DNA of 64,000 nt. It comes from Acetomicrobium hydrogeniformans. GTDB lineage: Bacteria; Synergistota; Synergistia; Synergistales; JAFGMB01. Within the stretch, counting starts at the first letter, position 1. Each line of letters begins with the position of its first letter. A program made the translations under genes and the position numbers. The DNA lies in the NCBI GenBank assembly GCA_016841745.1, contig JAENYO010000001.1, positions 460,407 through 524,406 of the forward strand, given 5' to 3'. Shown here piece after piece: positions 17,958-27,401 of the stretch. Below the pieces are notes generated by a model, which was not told where the DNA came from, ran no database searches, and saw nothing but the letters and a program-made list of their open reading frames with translations.

Positions 17958-18383
17958 TCAAACCTTCCCAGGGTATTTTACTGGTTGTTTCGAACCAAAA
18001 TTAAATACCAATATAATGATCAAAAGAAGTCTTTTCAAGAAAGGTTTTGCATATTTATCGACAGTTGAAAGGACAGGACAACCTGTTCTGTGTTTCCATT
18101 CAGATGCGATAAATGCAGCAAATGAAAGGCGGGTATGGATAAGATCGGGATTTACAGATCCTGCAATATTTTCAGAACCTCTGCATAGGCCAGGTATAGA
18201 TGAAAACTTAGGCTCATAATACAGGACTTCAACGCCAAAAGTAGAAGCCTTTTTCGACAGTGTCCCGCCAGGGGGGCAAAGGAGAAGATTCTCCATCCCC
18301 GTTTCGTAGAAGTACTGTAGCAATTGGAGGAATGGGTTAGCCCTGAACAGGGTATCCTCATTTCTATAATGCAAAACTTTCAT
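17958..18383 (-). pseudogene. Truncated GT4 glycosyltransferase copy
   Basis: 141 codons. The first 113 match the N-terminal domain of the 15431-16486 gene closely (shared LLCPPGGTLS, VEVLYYEPKFSS and GCPVLSTVDKYAK). After KYAK the similarity stops abruptly and 28 unrelated codons, hydrophobic then basic (PFLKRLLLIIILVFNFG), run to a stop. The whole donor-sugar domain is missing, so it cannot be an active GT-B enzyme on its own. Its ATG overlaps the stop of the preceding GT4 gene by 4 bp (ATGA) and its stop is 6 bp before the next gene, so it is still placed for translation. Either it is a remnant of duplication and deletion, or a retained acceptor-domain fragment. Confidence 0.8.
18044..18383 (-). 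repeat. 340-bp repeat, copy B (truncated GT4 copy)
   Basis: Gap-free match to 16147-16486 at about 90% identity. The repeat boundary at 18044 marks where the truncated copy diverges. Confidence 0.9.
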
Positions 18384-19411
18384 TCAGAATAACTTGCCTT
18401 TCTTCTAATAGCATCTCTGTATAGATCTTCGACTTTGTTAGCCATCTCATTTACCAAAGGAATCTTTTTTTTATCAAATTTCTGTCCACTTACACCAGTT
18501 TTAAAAAATTTATCCAAGGCTTTGATCCAATCAGGGACTGAACCAGGTTTAATCAATTCTTTATCCAAAAAACTCAATTCCCTAACTGCTGGAATATCAG
18601 AAGCCAGAACAGGAACATCCATAAGAATAGACTGCATAAGCGTCAATCCCATACCTTCATCAAGGGATGGGAAAACAAAGCAGGAACAGTTGGCCATCCA
18701 GTATTCAGTATTTTCGCTAAAACCATGAAAAGTAACCTTTTCAGAAATACAAAAAAAGGAAACAAGTTTTTTCAATTCCTCTCTCATGGGACCATCTCCT
18801 ACTACATCTAGATGCCACTGCCTATCTCTGAAATATGAAATAGCCTCTATGAAAAACTGGAGGCCTTTTGATCTGCTAAGCCTTCCTAGAAAAAGGAATC
18901 TGTTTTCTCCTTTGTTTACAGCTTTCCAATAAGAACGTGGCTTTGGTAAACCGTTGTATGCTATACACACATGTGAAGGTAGATAATCAGCAAGATGATC
19001 CCTGACTGTTCTGCTTACAGCAATGAGAGTGTCAGCTTTTTTTAGAGGATACAGGGCATGATTTTTTGAGTAGCATGAATGAGCCGTCACCACAAATGGA
19101 CATTTTGTAAAACGGGACACCCACAAACTTATCCAGAACGGAACCCTTGAGTGAGCATGAAGAACATCCCACTTTTCTCTTTTGATCATTCGGGCTAGTG
19201 CCAAGGAAGAAAAAAGTGCGGTTACCGGATTTTTTTTATCAACCGGAAGTTTCTTAAAAAAGACTGGATCGAGAAGCCTGGACTGCATAGTCCCACCTGC
19301 AGAGACAACAAGTACTTCATGACCTTTTTTCGAAAGTTCATTGGATAGCCATAGAACATGTTGTTCTACTCCTCCGACATTAAATTCTGGAAGGATTTGT
19401 ATTATTTTCAT
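18380..19411 (-). CDS. GT4 glycosyltransferase
   Basis: A 343-aa GT-B glycosyltransferase: N-terminal ILPEFNVGGVEQHVLWLSNE, DVLHAHSRVPFW and VVTAHSCYSKNH, then a C-terminal domain with FLFLGRLSRSKGLQFFIEAI, HLDVVGDGPMREELK and FPSLDEGMGLTLMQSILMDVPVL. The second Glu of the usual E-x7-E motif is not obvious (EGMGLTLMQS), so donor binding may differ. It overlaps the ELM1-like gene by 4 bp at its start and the truncated GT4 copy by 4 bp at its end. That implies a coupled ELM1-GT4-GT4 fragment cassette for LPS core or O-antigen assembly. The acceptor and sugar are unknown. Confidence 0.86.
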   Translation of the reverse strand: MKIIQILPEFNVGGVEQHVLWLSNELSKKGHEVLVVSAGGTMQSRLLDPVFFKKLPVDKKNPVTALFSSLALARMIKREKWDVLHAHSRVPFWISLWVSRFTKCPFVVTAHSCYSKNHALYPLKKADTLIAVSRTVRDHLADYLPSHVCIAYNGLPKPRSYWKAVNKGENRFLFLGRLSRSKGLQFFIEAISYFRDRQWHLDVVGDGPMREELKKLVSFFCISEKVTFHGFSENTEYWMANCSCFVFPSLDEGMGLTLMQSILMDVPVLASDIPAVRELSFLDKELIKPGSVPDWIKALDKFFKTGVSGQKFDKKKIPLVNEMANKVEDLYRDAIRRKASYSE

Positions 19412-20565
19412 TTATTCCATTCCTCCAATATCCATTCTGCAGAACGTTTTGCTTCGTTGAATTCAGCTCTCATCTGACGAACAGACATGGTAATAAGTTC
19501 GCTCCATTTATCAGTTTCAATAGGCATTTCTACCAGGAATCCATTTTCAATCAGTCTTCTTCTCATATACTCAAATCTATAGAAACCCCAAAGAAAATAA
19601 AGGGGAAGTATGTCAGCTTTGACAAGGCCTTGTGTGATTTTTCCCAAAAGTATTTTCACACCGCCTTTTTTTTTGACCCTTAAAAGAAATACTGCTTTAC
19701 CCGAAGTCACTGCCTCTGAAAGCATAGATACTGAATCTTCGGTGCAGAAGATTCGGCTGCACAGGCCAAGTATCCCCGGAACTGGATTTCGGGAATCCCG
19801 CGAGGCAATAAGGTTCATTCTTACATGCTCTCTATCTTCTGTAATTTCTTCAAGAACTCTTTCAGCATCCTGACTCGTTCTTCTGGAGGTAGTTATATAA
19901 AGACCTACTCCCCTGCTCGATGATACTTCAAGTAATGCTCCAATGTTGATCCTGATCCATTCAGGATCAATACTGTAATTTGCAGTATCTCCACCAATAA
20001 GCACTCCCCAGGATTCGCTATCCCCGGAAGGGAAATCATGAACAAGCTCTTTCCCTTTCTTCTCAAGTTCATCTGGAATTATAAAGTTGGGAGCACCAAG
20101 AGTGGCTAAAACATTATCATTCGATTTAGGAAAATCGTGTTCGGGAACTATGGCAAAGTCAAAAGGATCTGTTCCTATAACAGAAGGGGTCATTAATACA
20201 ACCCTTCGAACACCTAAGATCCTGCCAAGAACAAGGGTAAAAGGAGCTGACGTATTACCGGCAGAGAGAAGGATACACTGCTTTTTCTCTCCAGTTGCAA
20301 GGTCGACAGTCAGATCATCGAGGAGAACTCCTCCTCCCGAATCAATAAGCCATTTTTTACATTCTGAGATGCTGCAGTTTCGAAGGGATCTTGCCTTTAC
20401 TTTTAATTGCCAGAACCTTCTCCATCCCGCAAGGTCGGGCACTTTGATCTCTTTTATTCGGGCTCCGGTCAATTCAGCAAGCCAGTGAGCCACACCTCTG
20501 GTCTGGCTCAGATGACCCCTTATCCCCTCGTTCAGAATTATTATTAAAGAAAGATCCGAATACAT
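19408..20565 (-). CDS. ELM1-like (Mito_fiss_Elm1 family) GT-B-like protein
   Basis: A 385-aa protein of the family named after plant mitochondrial fission protein ELM1. Recognisable features are the opening LNEGIRGHLSQTRGVAHWL, the GNTSAPFTLVLGRILG region, and LIGGDTANYSIDPEW in the centre with TTSRRTS after it. FCTEDSVSMLSEAVTSGKAV resembles a GT-B sugar-nucleotide pocket. In bacteria the family often sits beside LPS or lipid A genes, and its fold suggests a glycosyltransferase-like role, but I know of no demonstrated reaction. It is the first gene of the GT cluster, 163 bp downstream of the unknown 407-aa gene, and its stop overlaps the next GT4 start by 4 bp. Confidence 0.75.
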   Translation of the reverse strand: MYSDLSLIIILNEGIRGHLSQTRGVAHWLAELTGARIKEIKVPDLAGWRRFWQLKVKARSLRNCSISECKKWLIDSGGGVLLDDLTVDLATGEKKQCILLSAGNTSAPFTLVLGRILGVRRVVLMTPSVIGTDPFDFAIVPEHDFPKSNDNVLATLGAPNFIIPDELEKKGKELVHDFPSGDSESWGVLIGGDTANYSIDPEWIRINIGALLEVSSSRGVGLYITTSRRTSQDAERVLEEITEDREHVRMNLIASRDSRNPVPGILGLCSRIFCTEDSVSMLSEAVTSGKAVFLLRVKKKGGVKILLGKITQGLVKADILPLYFLWGFYRFEYMRRRLIENGFLVEMPIETDKWSELITMSVRQMRAEFNEAKRSAEWILEEWNK

Positions 20566-20583
20566 CAGGTCACTTCCTCAAGG

Positions 20584-20615
20584 AAAGAGCGGGACCATTT
20601 CAAGCCCCGCCCTCT
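20584..20615 (-). terminator. Possible terminator or hairpin before the ELM1-like gene
   Basis: A GC-rich inverted repeat (AGAGCGGG at 20586-20593 with CCCGCCCTCT at 20606-20615, two-base bulge) lies between the 407-aa gene and the ELM1-like gene. The 3' tail is T-poor, so it may be a weak terminator or an attenuating hairpin close to the ribosome site. Confidence 0.35.
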
Positions 20616-20728
20616 AAGAAAAAACATGTGAACTTATCTCTGTTGAAGAAAGATACTTGCAATTTTCATATCCCGAATTATGGTATCACAGCCCTGTTCA
20701 AAGGCAAGACAGTTGCCCGGTTCTATCT

Positions 20729-21952
20729 TTATCCTTGATTGAATATACCGAGCTTATATTCCTCAGCTCTTTGTCTAAGGAGCTGCCTGTCAATGGGCTT
20801 AACCTCTTTTACTATCCATTCTCTCATCCTTTTCCCATCCTCTGTCTCCTGGGAATAACTCATAAAATCGAGGGATACCTTAAGAGCTTCCGCTACTTTT
20901 ACAGCTATGAGAGGCCAGACCTGACCTATATCGCCGATTATGGGAATGCTGCCCTCATGTCTCGCAAAGGCAGACATCTCCATTCGGAAGGGTATCCTGG
21001 ATATCTTGGTCTTGGGAAGGCCCTTGTTTATGGCTTCCTGTATCATACTGCTCTCTCTTTGAACATCCTGAGCCTTTCTCAGGTTTTCATCCAGATCGAT
21101 CCGGATAAGTGACTTGTCTTTAAGACTGTAAGTATGGATACCATTCCACCATGACCATATACCGTGGCCTGTATAACATTCAAAAGGACCATCATGTATC
21201 TCCTGGGTAAGAGCTACTGCAGATTCTATTATCACATCGGCTTCCTCAAGCATACGGGAAATACGCATACATCGCTGGGAAATAAATACACTGTCTCCAA
21301 TGGAAAGACCCACGTTACCTGAACCTATCATCTGTGGAACGCTTACAAGGACAGGAAGACCTTTCCTGGCACCTGCACCTATCATTGACCTTTTATCTGC
21401 TCCCCACCCTGCCACTTCTTCAAAGGGAAGACCGTAGATCCTGGCTATAGAGAGGATTTCTGATGCAACAGCTTCTGTCCTCATCCCCATGGGATAGGCC
21501 ATGTTACCTGCTGCCTTTATTATGATATTACCATCGATCCTGCTTCCCCTCTCCAGAAGGTCGAGATCAAGAACCATCTCCGTTTTCAGGTCATCGATCT
21601 CATCTTCTGAAAGCTGGGTAAACTCAAAAACATTCCCTCTGGGCATAAATTTTTCATCAAAAGCAAGTTCAGAAGCATCAACCATTTTGACCCTGTCGAG
21701 GGAACCGGCCATTTCATGGCCGATCACCGCAGCACTTGTAGTAACACTATCAACTATCCCTTTATCCATGAGCTCAGCAATAAGGGTGGTAACTCCTTCA
21801 TGAATATTCGGTCCGCTTCCGGTTGCCACCATTACCTTGCCGCCCTTTTCCTTTACTTTGACGATCTTTGCGACCGCTTCATCAAGACTATTACGGGATC
21901 TTTCATCCAGACCCTCATAAAAAACATTTAAAAGTTCATAGTTGATCTGCAT
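20729..21952 (-). CDS. Conserved protein of unknown function (407 aa), possible NAD-binding fold
   Basis: I do not recognise this protein with certainty. It is soluble, with no signal peptide. Glycine-rich VMVATGSGPNIHEG is followed by LIAELMDKGIVDSVTTSAAVIGHEM, a pattern reminiscent of the NAD-binding core of deoxyhypusine-synthase-like proteins (a helix, VD-x-VTT, then a conserved His). Later come KAAGNMAYPMGMRTEAVASEIL, GWGADKRSMIGAGARKG, SVPQMIGSGNVGLSIGDS and GHGIWSWWNGIHTYSLKD, all of which look like conserved enzyme motifs. An AAGGGG site precedes the ATG. It sits 14 bp after waaA, at the end of the lipid A/Kdo run. An envelope-related role is an inference from position only. Confidence 0.6.
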   Translation of the reverse strand: MQINYELLNVFYEGLDERSRNSLDEAVAKIVKVKEKGGKVMVATGSGPNIHEGVTTLIAELMDKGIVDSVTTSAAVIGHEMAGSLDRVKMVDASELAFDEKFMPRGNVFEFTQLSEDEIDDLKTEMVLDLDLLERGSRIDGNIIIKAAGNMAYPMGMRTEAVASEILSIARIYGLPFEEVAGWGADKRSMIGAGARKGLPVLVSVPQMIGSGNVGLSIGDSVFISQRCMRISRMLEEADVIIESAVALTQEIHDGPFECYTGHGIWSWWNGIHTYSLKDKSLIRIDLDENLRKAQDVQRESSMIQEAINKGLPKTKISRIPFRMEMSAFARHEGSIPIIGDIGQVWPLIAVKVAEALKVSLDFMSYSQETEDGKRMREWIVKEVKPIDRQLLRQRAEEYKLGIFNQG

Positions 21953-21966
21953 AATAATTCCCCTTT

Positions 21967-23220
21967 CTATAAGGAAATATGATCTTTTATCAACTGCCAG
22001 GACCTGGAGGAAGCCCCGCTGTGTTCCTCAAAAAAGATTCTGCAATTCTCCCTGACTGCTTCTTTTCTGGATTCAGTTATGTCTTCAATCCATTTTACAG
22101 AAAGATCTTCTGCCGTTCTGACAACTCTGGCAACTCCGAGACTCCCCAATCTTGAGGATGCTTCCCGGAAATCCTCCATGTGAGGACCGTGGGTCACGGG
22201 AACTCCGTAAAGAGCAGGTTCCATAAGGTTCTGTCCCCCCTTAGGAACAATACTGCCCCCTACAAAGGCCGCATCGGCAACTCCGTAAAATTCGAATAAA
22301 TGGCCGATTTGATCTATGACCATAATATCCCATGCAGCACCACTGTTCTCCGACAATAGAGTTGTCCGTCCATAGTTTCTGGCAAGTTCGGCAACCCTTT
22401 CAGATCTCTCCGGGTGACGGGGGACAAGAACAAGTTTCGCCTCGGGAGAATTTCGACGGGTTATTCCGAAAGCCTCAAGGACAACCTCATCTTCTCCAGT
22501 ATGGGTACTTCCTGCCAGGAAAAGAGGTTTGCCTGTTCCCACAATCTTACGGACATTAGTAAGATCAATTTCTCTGCCTCTATTGATAAGTGCATCCACC
22601 TTGCAGTCCCCTGTAAGTACTATCTTTTCCCGGGGAACTCCCAGCATCTTGAGTTTATTGCAATCCTCCTGTTCCCTCACCATTATCAGTGTGAAGAGGG
22701 AGAGAACATCCCTCCAGAAATTAGCCTTACCCTTCCTTTTCTCGAAGGATTTATCAGAAAATCTTCCATTGACAAGAAATGAAGGTATTCCTTTACGCTT
22801 CATTTCATAAAGGATATTGGGCCAGATTTCTGTTTCCATTACAACATATGCTACTGGTTCTATTGTATCAACCGCTCTCTTTACTATCCAGGGTATATCC
22901 CATGGATAATAAAAGTGACGACTGATCTTCATAGAGAGAAGTTTTTCTGACATTTCTCTTCCTGTGTGGGTGGTAGTTGAAAGTACCACCGGATTGGAAA
23001 TGTCACCATTTATGAATTCATGTATAAAGGAAGATGCAGACTGAACCTCTCCCACTGATACTGCATGAACCCAGAGGGGACGTTTTCCCTTTACAAAACT
23101 TTTAAAGTCGCTGCTGTATAGCCCCTTACGTTCATTTAATCCATCCTTGTACTTTTTTGCAAGATAGGGGTATGTCAAAAAATAAAGGAATGATATGAGG
23201 ACCCTGTAGATAGTTATCAA
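21967..23220 (-). CDS. waaA: 3-deoxy-D-manno-octulosonic acid (Kdo) transferase
   Basis: Transfers Kdo from CMP-Kdo to lipid IVA at the inner membrane. The 417-aa protein has an N-terminal membrane anchor (about 5-20), PLWVHAVSVGEVQSASSF with the catalytic Glu, STTTHTGREM, YYPWDIPWIV, and the ETEIWPNILYEMKRKGIP segment typical of WaaA. The GT-B C-domain has LFLAGSTHTGEDEVVLEAF and FVGGSIVPKGGQNLMEPALYG. It starts at TTG 23220, 4 bp after kdsD. Kdo synthesis genes kdsD and kdsA lie directly upstream and kdsC further up, so the pathway is nearly complete. I did not see a kdsB (CMP-Kdo synthetase) gene in this window. Confidence 0.94.
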   Translation of the reverse strand: MITIYRVLISFLYFLTYPYLAKKYKDGLNERKGLYSSDFKSFVKGKRPLWVHAVSVGEVQSASSFIHEFINGDISNPVVLSTTTHTGREMSEKLLSMKISRHFYYPWDIPWIVKRAVDTIEPVAYVVMETEIWPNILYEMKRKGIPSFLVNGRFSDKSFEKRKGKANFWRDVLSLFTLIMVREQEDCNKLKMLGVPREKIVLTGDCKVDALINRGREIDLTNVRKIVGTGKPLFLAGSTHTGEDEVVLEAFGITRRNSPEAKLVLVPRHPERSERVAELARNYGRTTLLSENSGAAWDIMVIDQIGHLFEFYGVADAAFVGGSIVPKGGQNLMEPALYGVPVTHGPHMEDFREASSRLGSLGVARVVRTAEDLSVKWIEDITESRKEAVRENCRIFFEEHSGASSRSWQLIKDHISL

Positions 23221-23224
23221 CAGT

Positions 23225-24232
23225 TTAGGCCACCCCGGCTTTCAATAATTCATGAAGGTGTATTATCCCTGCAGGTTGATTCCCTTCTATTACTATAAGC
23301 ACAGATATTTCGTTCTGTTCCATAATTCTGACAGCTTCAGCTGCAAGTTTCCGGGCTTCTATGACCTTGGGGGATCTTGTCATAACATGCTCTATCTTCT
23401 CTTCCATGCATGTACAACCATCTTTCTCCATGAGGCGTCTCAGATCACCATCCGTGAAAATACCGGCAAGGTCTCCCTTTGCGTCCACAACTACTGTTGC
23501 TCCATATCCTTTGCTCGTTATCTCGAAAAGAGCCTTCCCCACGGTAGCATCCTTTCTTACAACCGGAAGATGTTCTCCTTTACCCATAAGGTCCTGTACA
23601 CGAAGCAGGAGCATCTTTCCCAGACTTCCTGCTGGATGAAAAAGCGCAAAATCTTCCCTTTGAAGATTTTTCATCTCAGTGACCATGCCAGCAAGAGCAT
23701 CACCTATGGCCAATTGAACAGTTGTGCTTGAAGTGGGAGCCAGATTCAAAGGATCTGCCTCTCTTTCTATCCCGGAATTGAGGTAGATATCAGCATTCTT
23801 TGCCAGGGGAGAAAGGCTATCGCCTGAAATTGCAATTATAGGAGCACCCAGCCTGCTGAAAAAAGGAAGAAGTTTGAGAAGCTCCTGTGTTTTTCCACTG
23901 TGACTGATAAAAAGACCAATGTCTTCCCGGCATACCATGCCGAGATCACCATGAGCCCCTTCTGCAGCATGAAGGAAAAAAGAGGGAGTACCAAGTGAAG
24001 CCAGAGTTGCAGCGATCTTCCTGCCGATGAGACCAGATTTACCCATTCCTACAACTACAAGCCTCCCTCTGCACCCCTGGATAAGCCTTGCTGCTTCGAC
24101 AAGTTCTTTGCCAAGCCTGTGAGAAGCCCTTGTTATCTCCCGGGCCTCCATTTCAAGGACTGATCTGCCAATATTCAGAAGATCTTCGTCTTCGAACTCT
24201 CTACAAGCTCTTTCCCTTGGAAGGCAAACCAT
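23225..24232 (-). CDS. kdsD: Arabinose-5-phosphate isomerase
   Basis: Converts ribulose 5-phosphate to arabinose 5-phosphate for Kdo. The open frame extends to 24253, but I chose ATG 24232: it shares a base with the kdsA stop (TAATG) and has GGAGG 9 nt upstream, giving 335 aa. An N-terminal SIS domain (VVVGMGKSGLIGRKIAATL, HAAEGAHGDLGM and ISHSGKTQELL) is followed by two CBS domains (about 205-335; TVGKALFEITSKGYGATVVVD and a second copy). This matches KdsD/GutQ architecture and length (E. coli KdsD 328 aa). Confidence 0.94.
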   Translation of the reverse strand: MVCLPRERACREFEDEDLLNIGRSVLEMEAREITRASHRLGKELVEAARLIQGCRGRLVVVGMGKSGLIGRKIAATLASLGTPSFFLHAAEGAHGDLGMVCREDIGLFISHSGKTQELLKLLPFFSRLGAPIIAISGDSLSPLAKNADIYLNSGIEREADPLNLAPTSSTTVQLAIGDALAGMVTEMKNLQREDFALFHPAGSLGKMLLLRVQDLMGKGEHLPVVRKDATVGKALFEITSKGYGATVVVDAKGDLAGIFTDGDLRRLMEKDGCTCMEEKIEHVMTRSPKVIEARKLAAEAVRIMEQNEISVLIVIEGNQPAGIIHLHELLKAGVA

Positions 24233-25092
24233 TACTCTTTTCCTCCCGTCCAATTCAGATCACTGATCCCTATATTTCTTTTGACCAACTCATCTATGTA
24301 TTTAATCTGTCTCAAAAGATACTCTAGTTTTTCAAGAGGTACCATGTTAGGTCCATCACTGAGGGCCTTTTCCGGCAGAGGATGGGTTTCTATGAACAGG
24401 GCATCGATACCTATAGCAGCTGCAGCCCTGGCCAATGGAAGAACAAATCTCCTGTCCCCACCTGAACTTGAACCTTTGCCGCCCGGCATCTGCACACTAT
24501 GGGTAGCATCGAACACCACAGGACATCCGAGTTCTCTCATCAGGGATAGTGACCTCATGTCAACCACGAGTTGATTATAGCCCATGGTGGTTCCCCTTTC
24601 ACAAAGCATTATCTTACTGTTCCCGCTCTCAATACATTTCCTCACCACTGAAGTCATATCCGATGGTGAAAGAAACTGGGCTTTCTTGACATTCAGGGGT
24701 TTCCCCGTTTTCGAGGCCGCAACAAGCAGATCAGTCTGTCTGCACAGAAAAGCTGGTATCTGAAGAACATCCACGACTTCTGAAACCGGGGCGGCCTGCC
24801 ATGGTTCATGGATATCCGTAAGTACAGGCACATTCAATCTGGATCTGATATCTCCAAGCCATTCCAACCCTTTTTCAAGTCCTGGCCCCCGGTAACTGTC
24901 TATGGATGTCCTGTTGGCCTTGTCAAAGGAAGCCTTGAACATGAAATTCATGCCAACCCCACTGCAGATATCCCTTACCCTTGAAGCAATTTCCAGGGAT
25001 ATTTCAAAACTTTCGAGAGAGCATGGGCCAGCTATAATTGTCAATGGTCCTGAACCTATCTTAAAGTCACCGATATCGATAACATTTACCAT
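24232..25092 (-). CDS. kdsA: Kdo-8-phosphate synthase
   Basis: Condenses phosphoenolpyruvate with arabinose 5-phosphate. The product is 286 aa from ATG 25092, which has GGAG 10 nt upstream; a TTG one codon earlier is possible. Motifs are [61 protein letters not shown], the KKAQFLSP loop and [10 protein letters not shown]. The AGPCSLES cysteine and its pairing with the metal-site residues suggest a metal-dependent KDO8PS, although the full metal set should be confirmed by alignment. The stop overlaps the kdsD start (TAATG). Confidence 0.94.
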   Translation of the reverse strand: MVNVIDIGDFKIGSGPLTIIAGPCSLESFEISLEIASRVRDICSGVGMNFMFKASFDKANRTSIDSYRGPGLEKGLEWLGDIRSRLNVPVLTDIHEPWQAAPVSEVVDVLQIPAFLCRQTDLLVAASKTGKPLNVKKAQFLSPSDMTSVVRKCIESGNSKIMLCERGTTMGYNQLVVDMRSLSLMRELGCPVVFDATHSVQMPGGKGSSSGGDRRFVLPLARAAAAIGIDALFIETHPLPEKALSDGPNMVPLEKLEYLLRQIKYIDELVKRNIGISDLNWTGGKE

Positions 25093-25145
25093 CAAACATC
25101 ATCTCCACAACCAGATTAAATTCGGATATTAAGCATTTATAAAGA

Positions 25146-27401
25146 TCAGTTCTTTAAACTGAAAAAACAGCAAAGCTGTGAATAAACCTGAGACCTGAGA
25201 TCCCATCCCAGACTGGAGTCCAGATATTCAACCACATTTTCCAGGGCCCCTGGACGACCAAGCCGAACTTTACCAGCCATTGACATCCGTGATCCCAGTT
25301 CGGGTTCTGAAAGGATCCTTACAGCAGCTTCTGCAAGGGCATCCGGGGCTGCCTTTACAAGCAGTTCTGATTCTCCAAGAAGTTTTTTCTGAACAAGCTT
25401 TCCCTTTTCCAATATTGAAACAACTGGAACTCCCAATCCAGCACAAACCTGGTTAGCAGTACCCCCAAGACCTATAAGAATCTCAGCATTGCGGGCGGCA
25501 TCGACAAGTGAACCCTTGTAAAGAAGGACCTTTACACCTTCTCTTTCTATGATGCAAGGTTCAGTTTCAAGTTTATTCCACCCTGGATTCATGGAGAGAA
25601 TCTTTTCGACATTCAGGGTGGGGGCAACAACAGCCACAAAACTGGAGGAAAATCTTCGGTTAAGGATAACAGCCGCATCAAGCAGCATACCCATATCCCA
25701 GTAAGCCCTGGACCTGCTTCCGGGAAGAAGCAATATCCTTTTCGAGGAATTATCCGGCCAGGGGGAATTCTCTTCACTGCTATCATTTATAAGATCCATG
25801 ATCGGGTTACCATGAAATACAGCATCAGCTCCAGAATTTAAAAGCTCCTGTGCCGTTTCTGCATCACGGGTCCAGACTCGTCTGCAGCGATGTTTCAATA
25901 CAAACTGCTCCAGTTTCCAGTGACCTGTCAGATACACTGTTTTAGCAGTAGCAACAAGCAATGGAACCTGTCCCTGTCCGATAAGGGTCTGCAAAAGAAG
26001 ATACACGTCACCAACACATACAACAGTACGGACCTTCCATCTGAGAATCTTCCAGGCCTTAATCTGCCTGATGATATTTTTTATAAGTCCAGCCCGGATG
26101 TCCTGAAAAAAGGCTCTCGCACTATACTTTATGACTCCACCCGTGGGGGAAATATGAGGGCATGATATAACTTCGATATTTTTCCTGGAGTAATGTTCAC
26201 CAAGCCCTACTATGGGAAAACCGGAAACCCTGGCCAGAGGGAATCTGTTTTGTATCCTGGCAGCAAGAAGAGCCCCTATTGAGTCTTCCCCAAATCCATT
26301 GGATGTTACTACTATCCGGGGACATAAACATTCGGATATGACATTATAGAATTGTTTTTCATTATCTATCACAGTAGATATTCTGGGAACAAGAAACCGG
26401 TATTTTCCACCAAGGTCTGCAGGCAGGTTAAAAATATCCTTTTCAGTACATGCAAGAAGATCCCCATTAAGAGAATCGAGAGATTCAGACATTTCCATTA
26501 TCTCACCAATGGAAAACCTGTGATGATCCTTAAAGAGATTTTCCTGTAAGACCACCAGTCCATTATCTTTCAGTGAACGGATAAAGCTGTCAGGACTCCC
26601 GATGGCAGAAAATGCCACGACCTTGAGTCCCCCAGGGGTTGTCCTGTTCAGATTCCTCCATGAATCATCCCATATGGACCAGGAAATGATCTCCAGTTTT
26701 GAACAGAATAGTCTATCGGAAGACACCCACTTAAGAAGTTTCCTTTTCAAATCTTCAAGAACAGACTTCTCCACCTGGTCGGATTTGGTTATAACCACTA
26801 TATCTGCCCTTTTCAGTGAATCTGGAACCTCTCTGAGTATCCCCGACGGAGAGAACTGTCCGTTACCAAAGGGACAAAGGGCATCAACAAGTACTATGTC
26901 AACATCCCTTCCCAGGCGGCGATGCTGAAAGGCATCATCCGCCAGTACTAAATGGACTCCTTCCCGGCGCAATAGATCCACATCTTTGATCCTGTCCTTT
27001 GAGACCGCTATTGGGATATTTTCAAGCCTGGAAGAAAGAAGCAAAGGCTCATCCCCAACCAGATCCCTTGAAGCATTATTCCCTTTCAGAAGAACCGGGT
27101 CCAAAGTATTTCCGCCATACCCCCTGCTTACAATGCCCACTCTCAAACCGGATCTTTGCAGGTTTGTAGCAAGCATTTCAACAAAGGGAGTCTTGTTCGT
27201 TCCTCCAAAAGTAATATTTCCAACACTTATCACCGGAATAGGTGTTTCAAAACTGGGAAGGACCCCATGATCATAAAAAAAGGTCCTTATCCTGACAATA
27301 AGCCTTGTTAGAAGCCCCAGAGGTATAAGGAGGGACCAGAGACTGAACTTTTTTTCACCTCTGGCAAATTCAAGGTAATCACGAACCAGGTTTTTCATCA
27401 T
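25146..27401 (-). CDS. lpxK: LpxK fused to an LpxB-like glycosyltransferase domain
   Basis: About 751 aa, twice the length of normal LpxK. The N-terminal about 345 residues are tetraacyldisaccharide 4'-kinase: a membrane-anchor helix, VGNITFGGTNKTP as the P-loop (Asn where GGTGKTP is usual), VSRGYGG, ADDAFQHRRL, VDALCPFGNGQFSPSGILRE and CTEKD. From about residue 362 a second domain starts with IVVTSNGFGEDSIGALLAARI and continues with LLLPGSRSRAYWDMG and a glycine-rich IGLGGTANQVCAGLGVPVV. This resembles the LpxB-related family seen alone in cyanobacteria and others. I see no stop, frameshift or internal start that would split it. The start is ambiguous (27410 TTG, 27401 or 27398 ATG), and it overlaps msbA. 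Confidence 0.88.
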   Translation of the reverse strand: MMKNLVRDYLEFARGEKKFSLWSLLIPLGLLTRLIVRIRTFFYDHGVLPSFETPIPVISVGNITFGGTNKTPFVEMLATNLQRSGLRVGIVSRGYGGNTLDPVLLKGNNASRDLVGDEPLLLSSRLENIPIAVSKDRIKDVDLLRREGVHLVLADDAFQHRRLGRDVDIVLVDALCPFGNGQFSPSGILREVPDSLKRADIVVITKSDQVEKSVLEDLKRKLLKWVSSDRLFCSKLEIISWSIWDDSWRNLNRTTPGGLKVVAFSAIGSPDSFIRSLKDNGLVVLQENLFKDHHRFSIGEIMEMSESLDSLNGDLLACTEKDIFNLPADLGGKYRFLVPRISTVIDNEKQFYNVISECLCPRIVVTSNGFGEDSIGALLAARIQNRFPLARVSGFPIVGLGEHYSRKNIEVISCPHISPTGGVIKYSARAFFQDIRAGLIKNIIRQIKAWKILRWKVRTVVCVGDVYLLLQTLIGQGQVPLLVATAKTVYLTGHWKLEQFVLKHRCRRVWTRDAETAQELLNSGADAVFHGNPIMDLINDSSEENSPWPDNSSKRILLLPGSRSRAYWDMGMLLDAAVILNRRFSSSFVAVVAPTLNVEKILSMNPGWNKLETEPCIIEREGVKVLLYKGSLVDAARNAEILIGLGGTANQVCAGLGVPVVSILEKGKLVQKKLLGESELLVKAAPDALAEAAVRILSEPELGSRMSMAGKVRLGRPGALENVVEYLDSSLGWDLRSQVYSQLCCFFSLKN

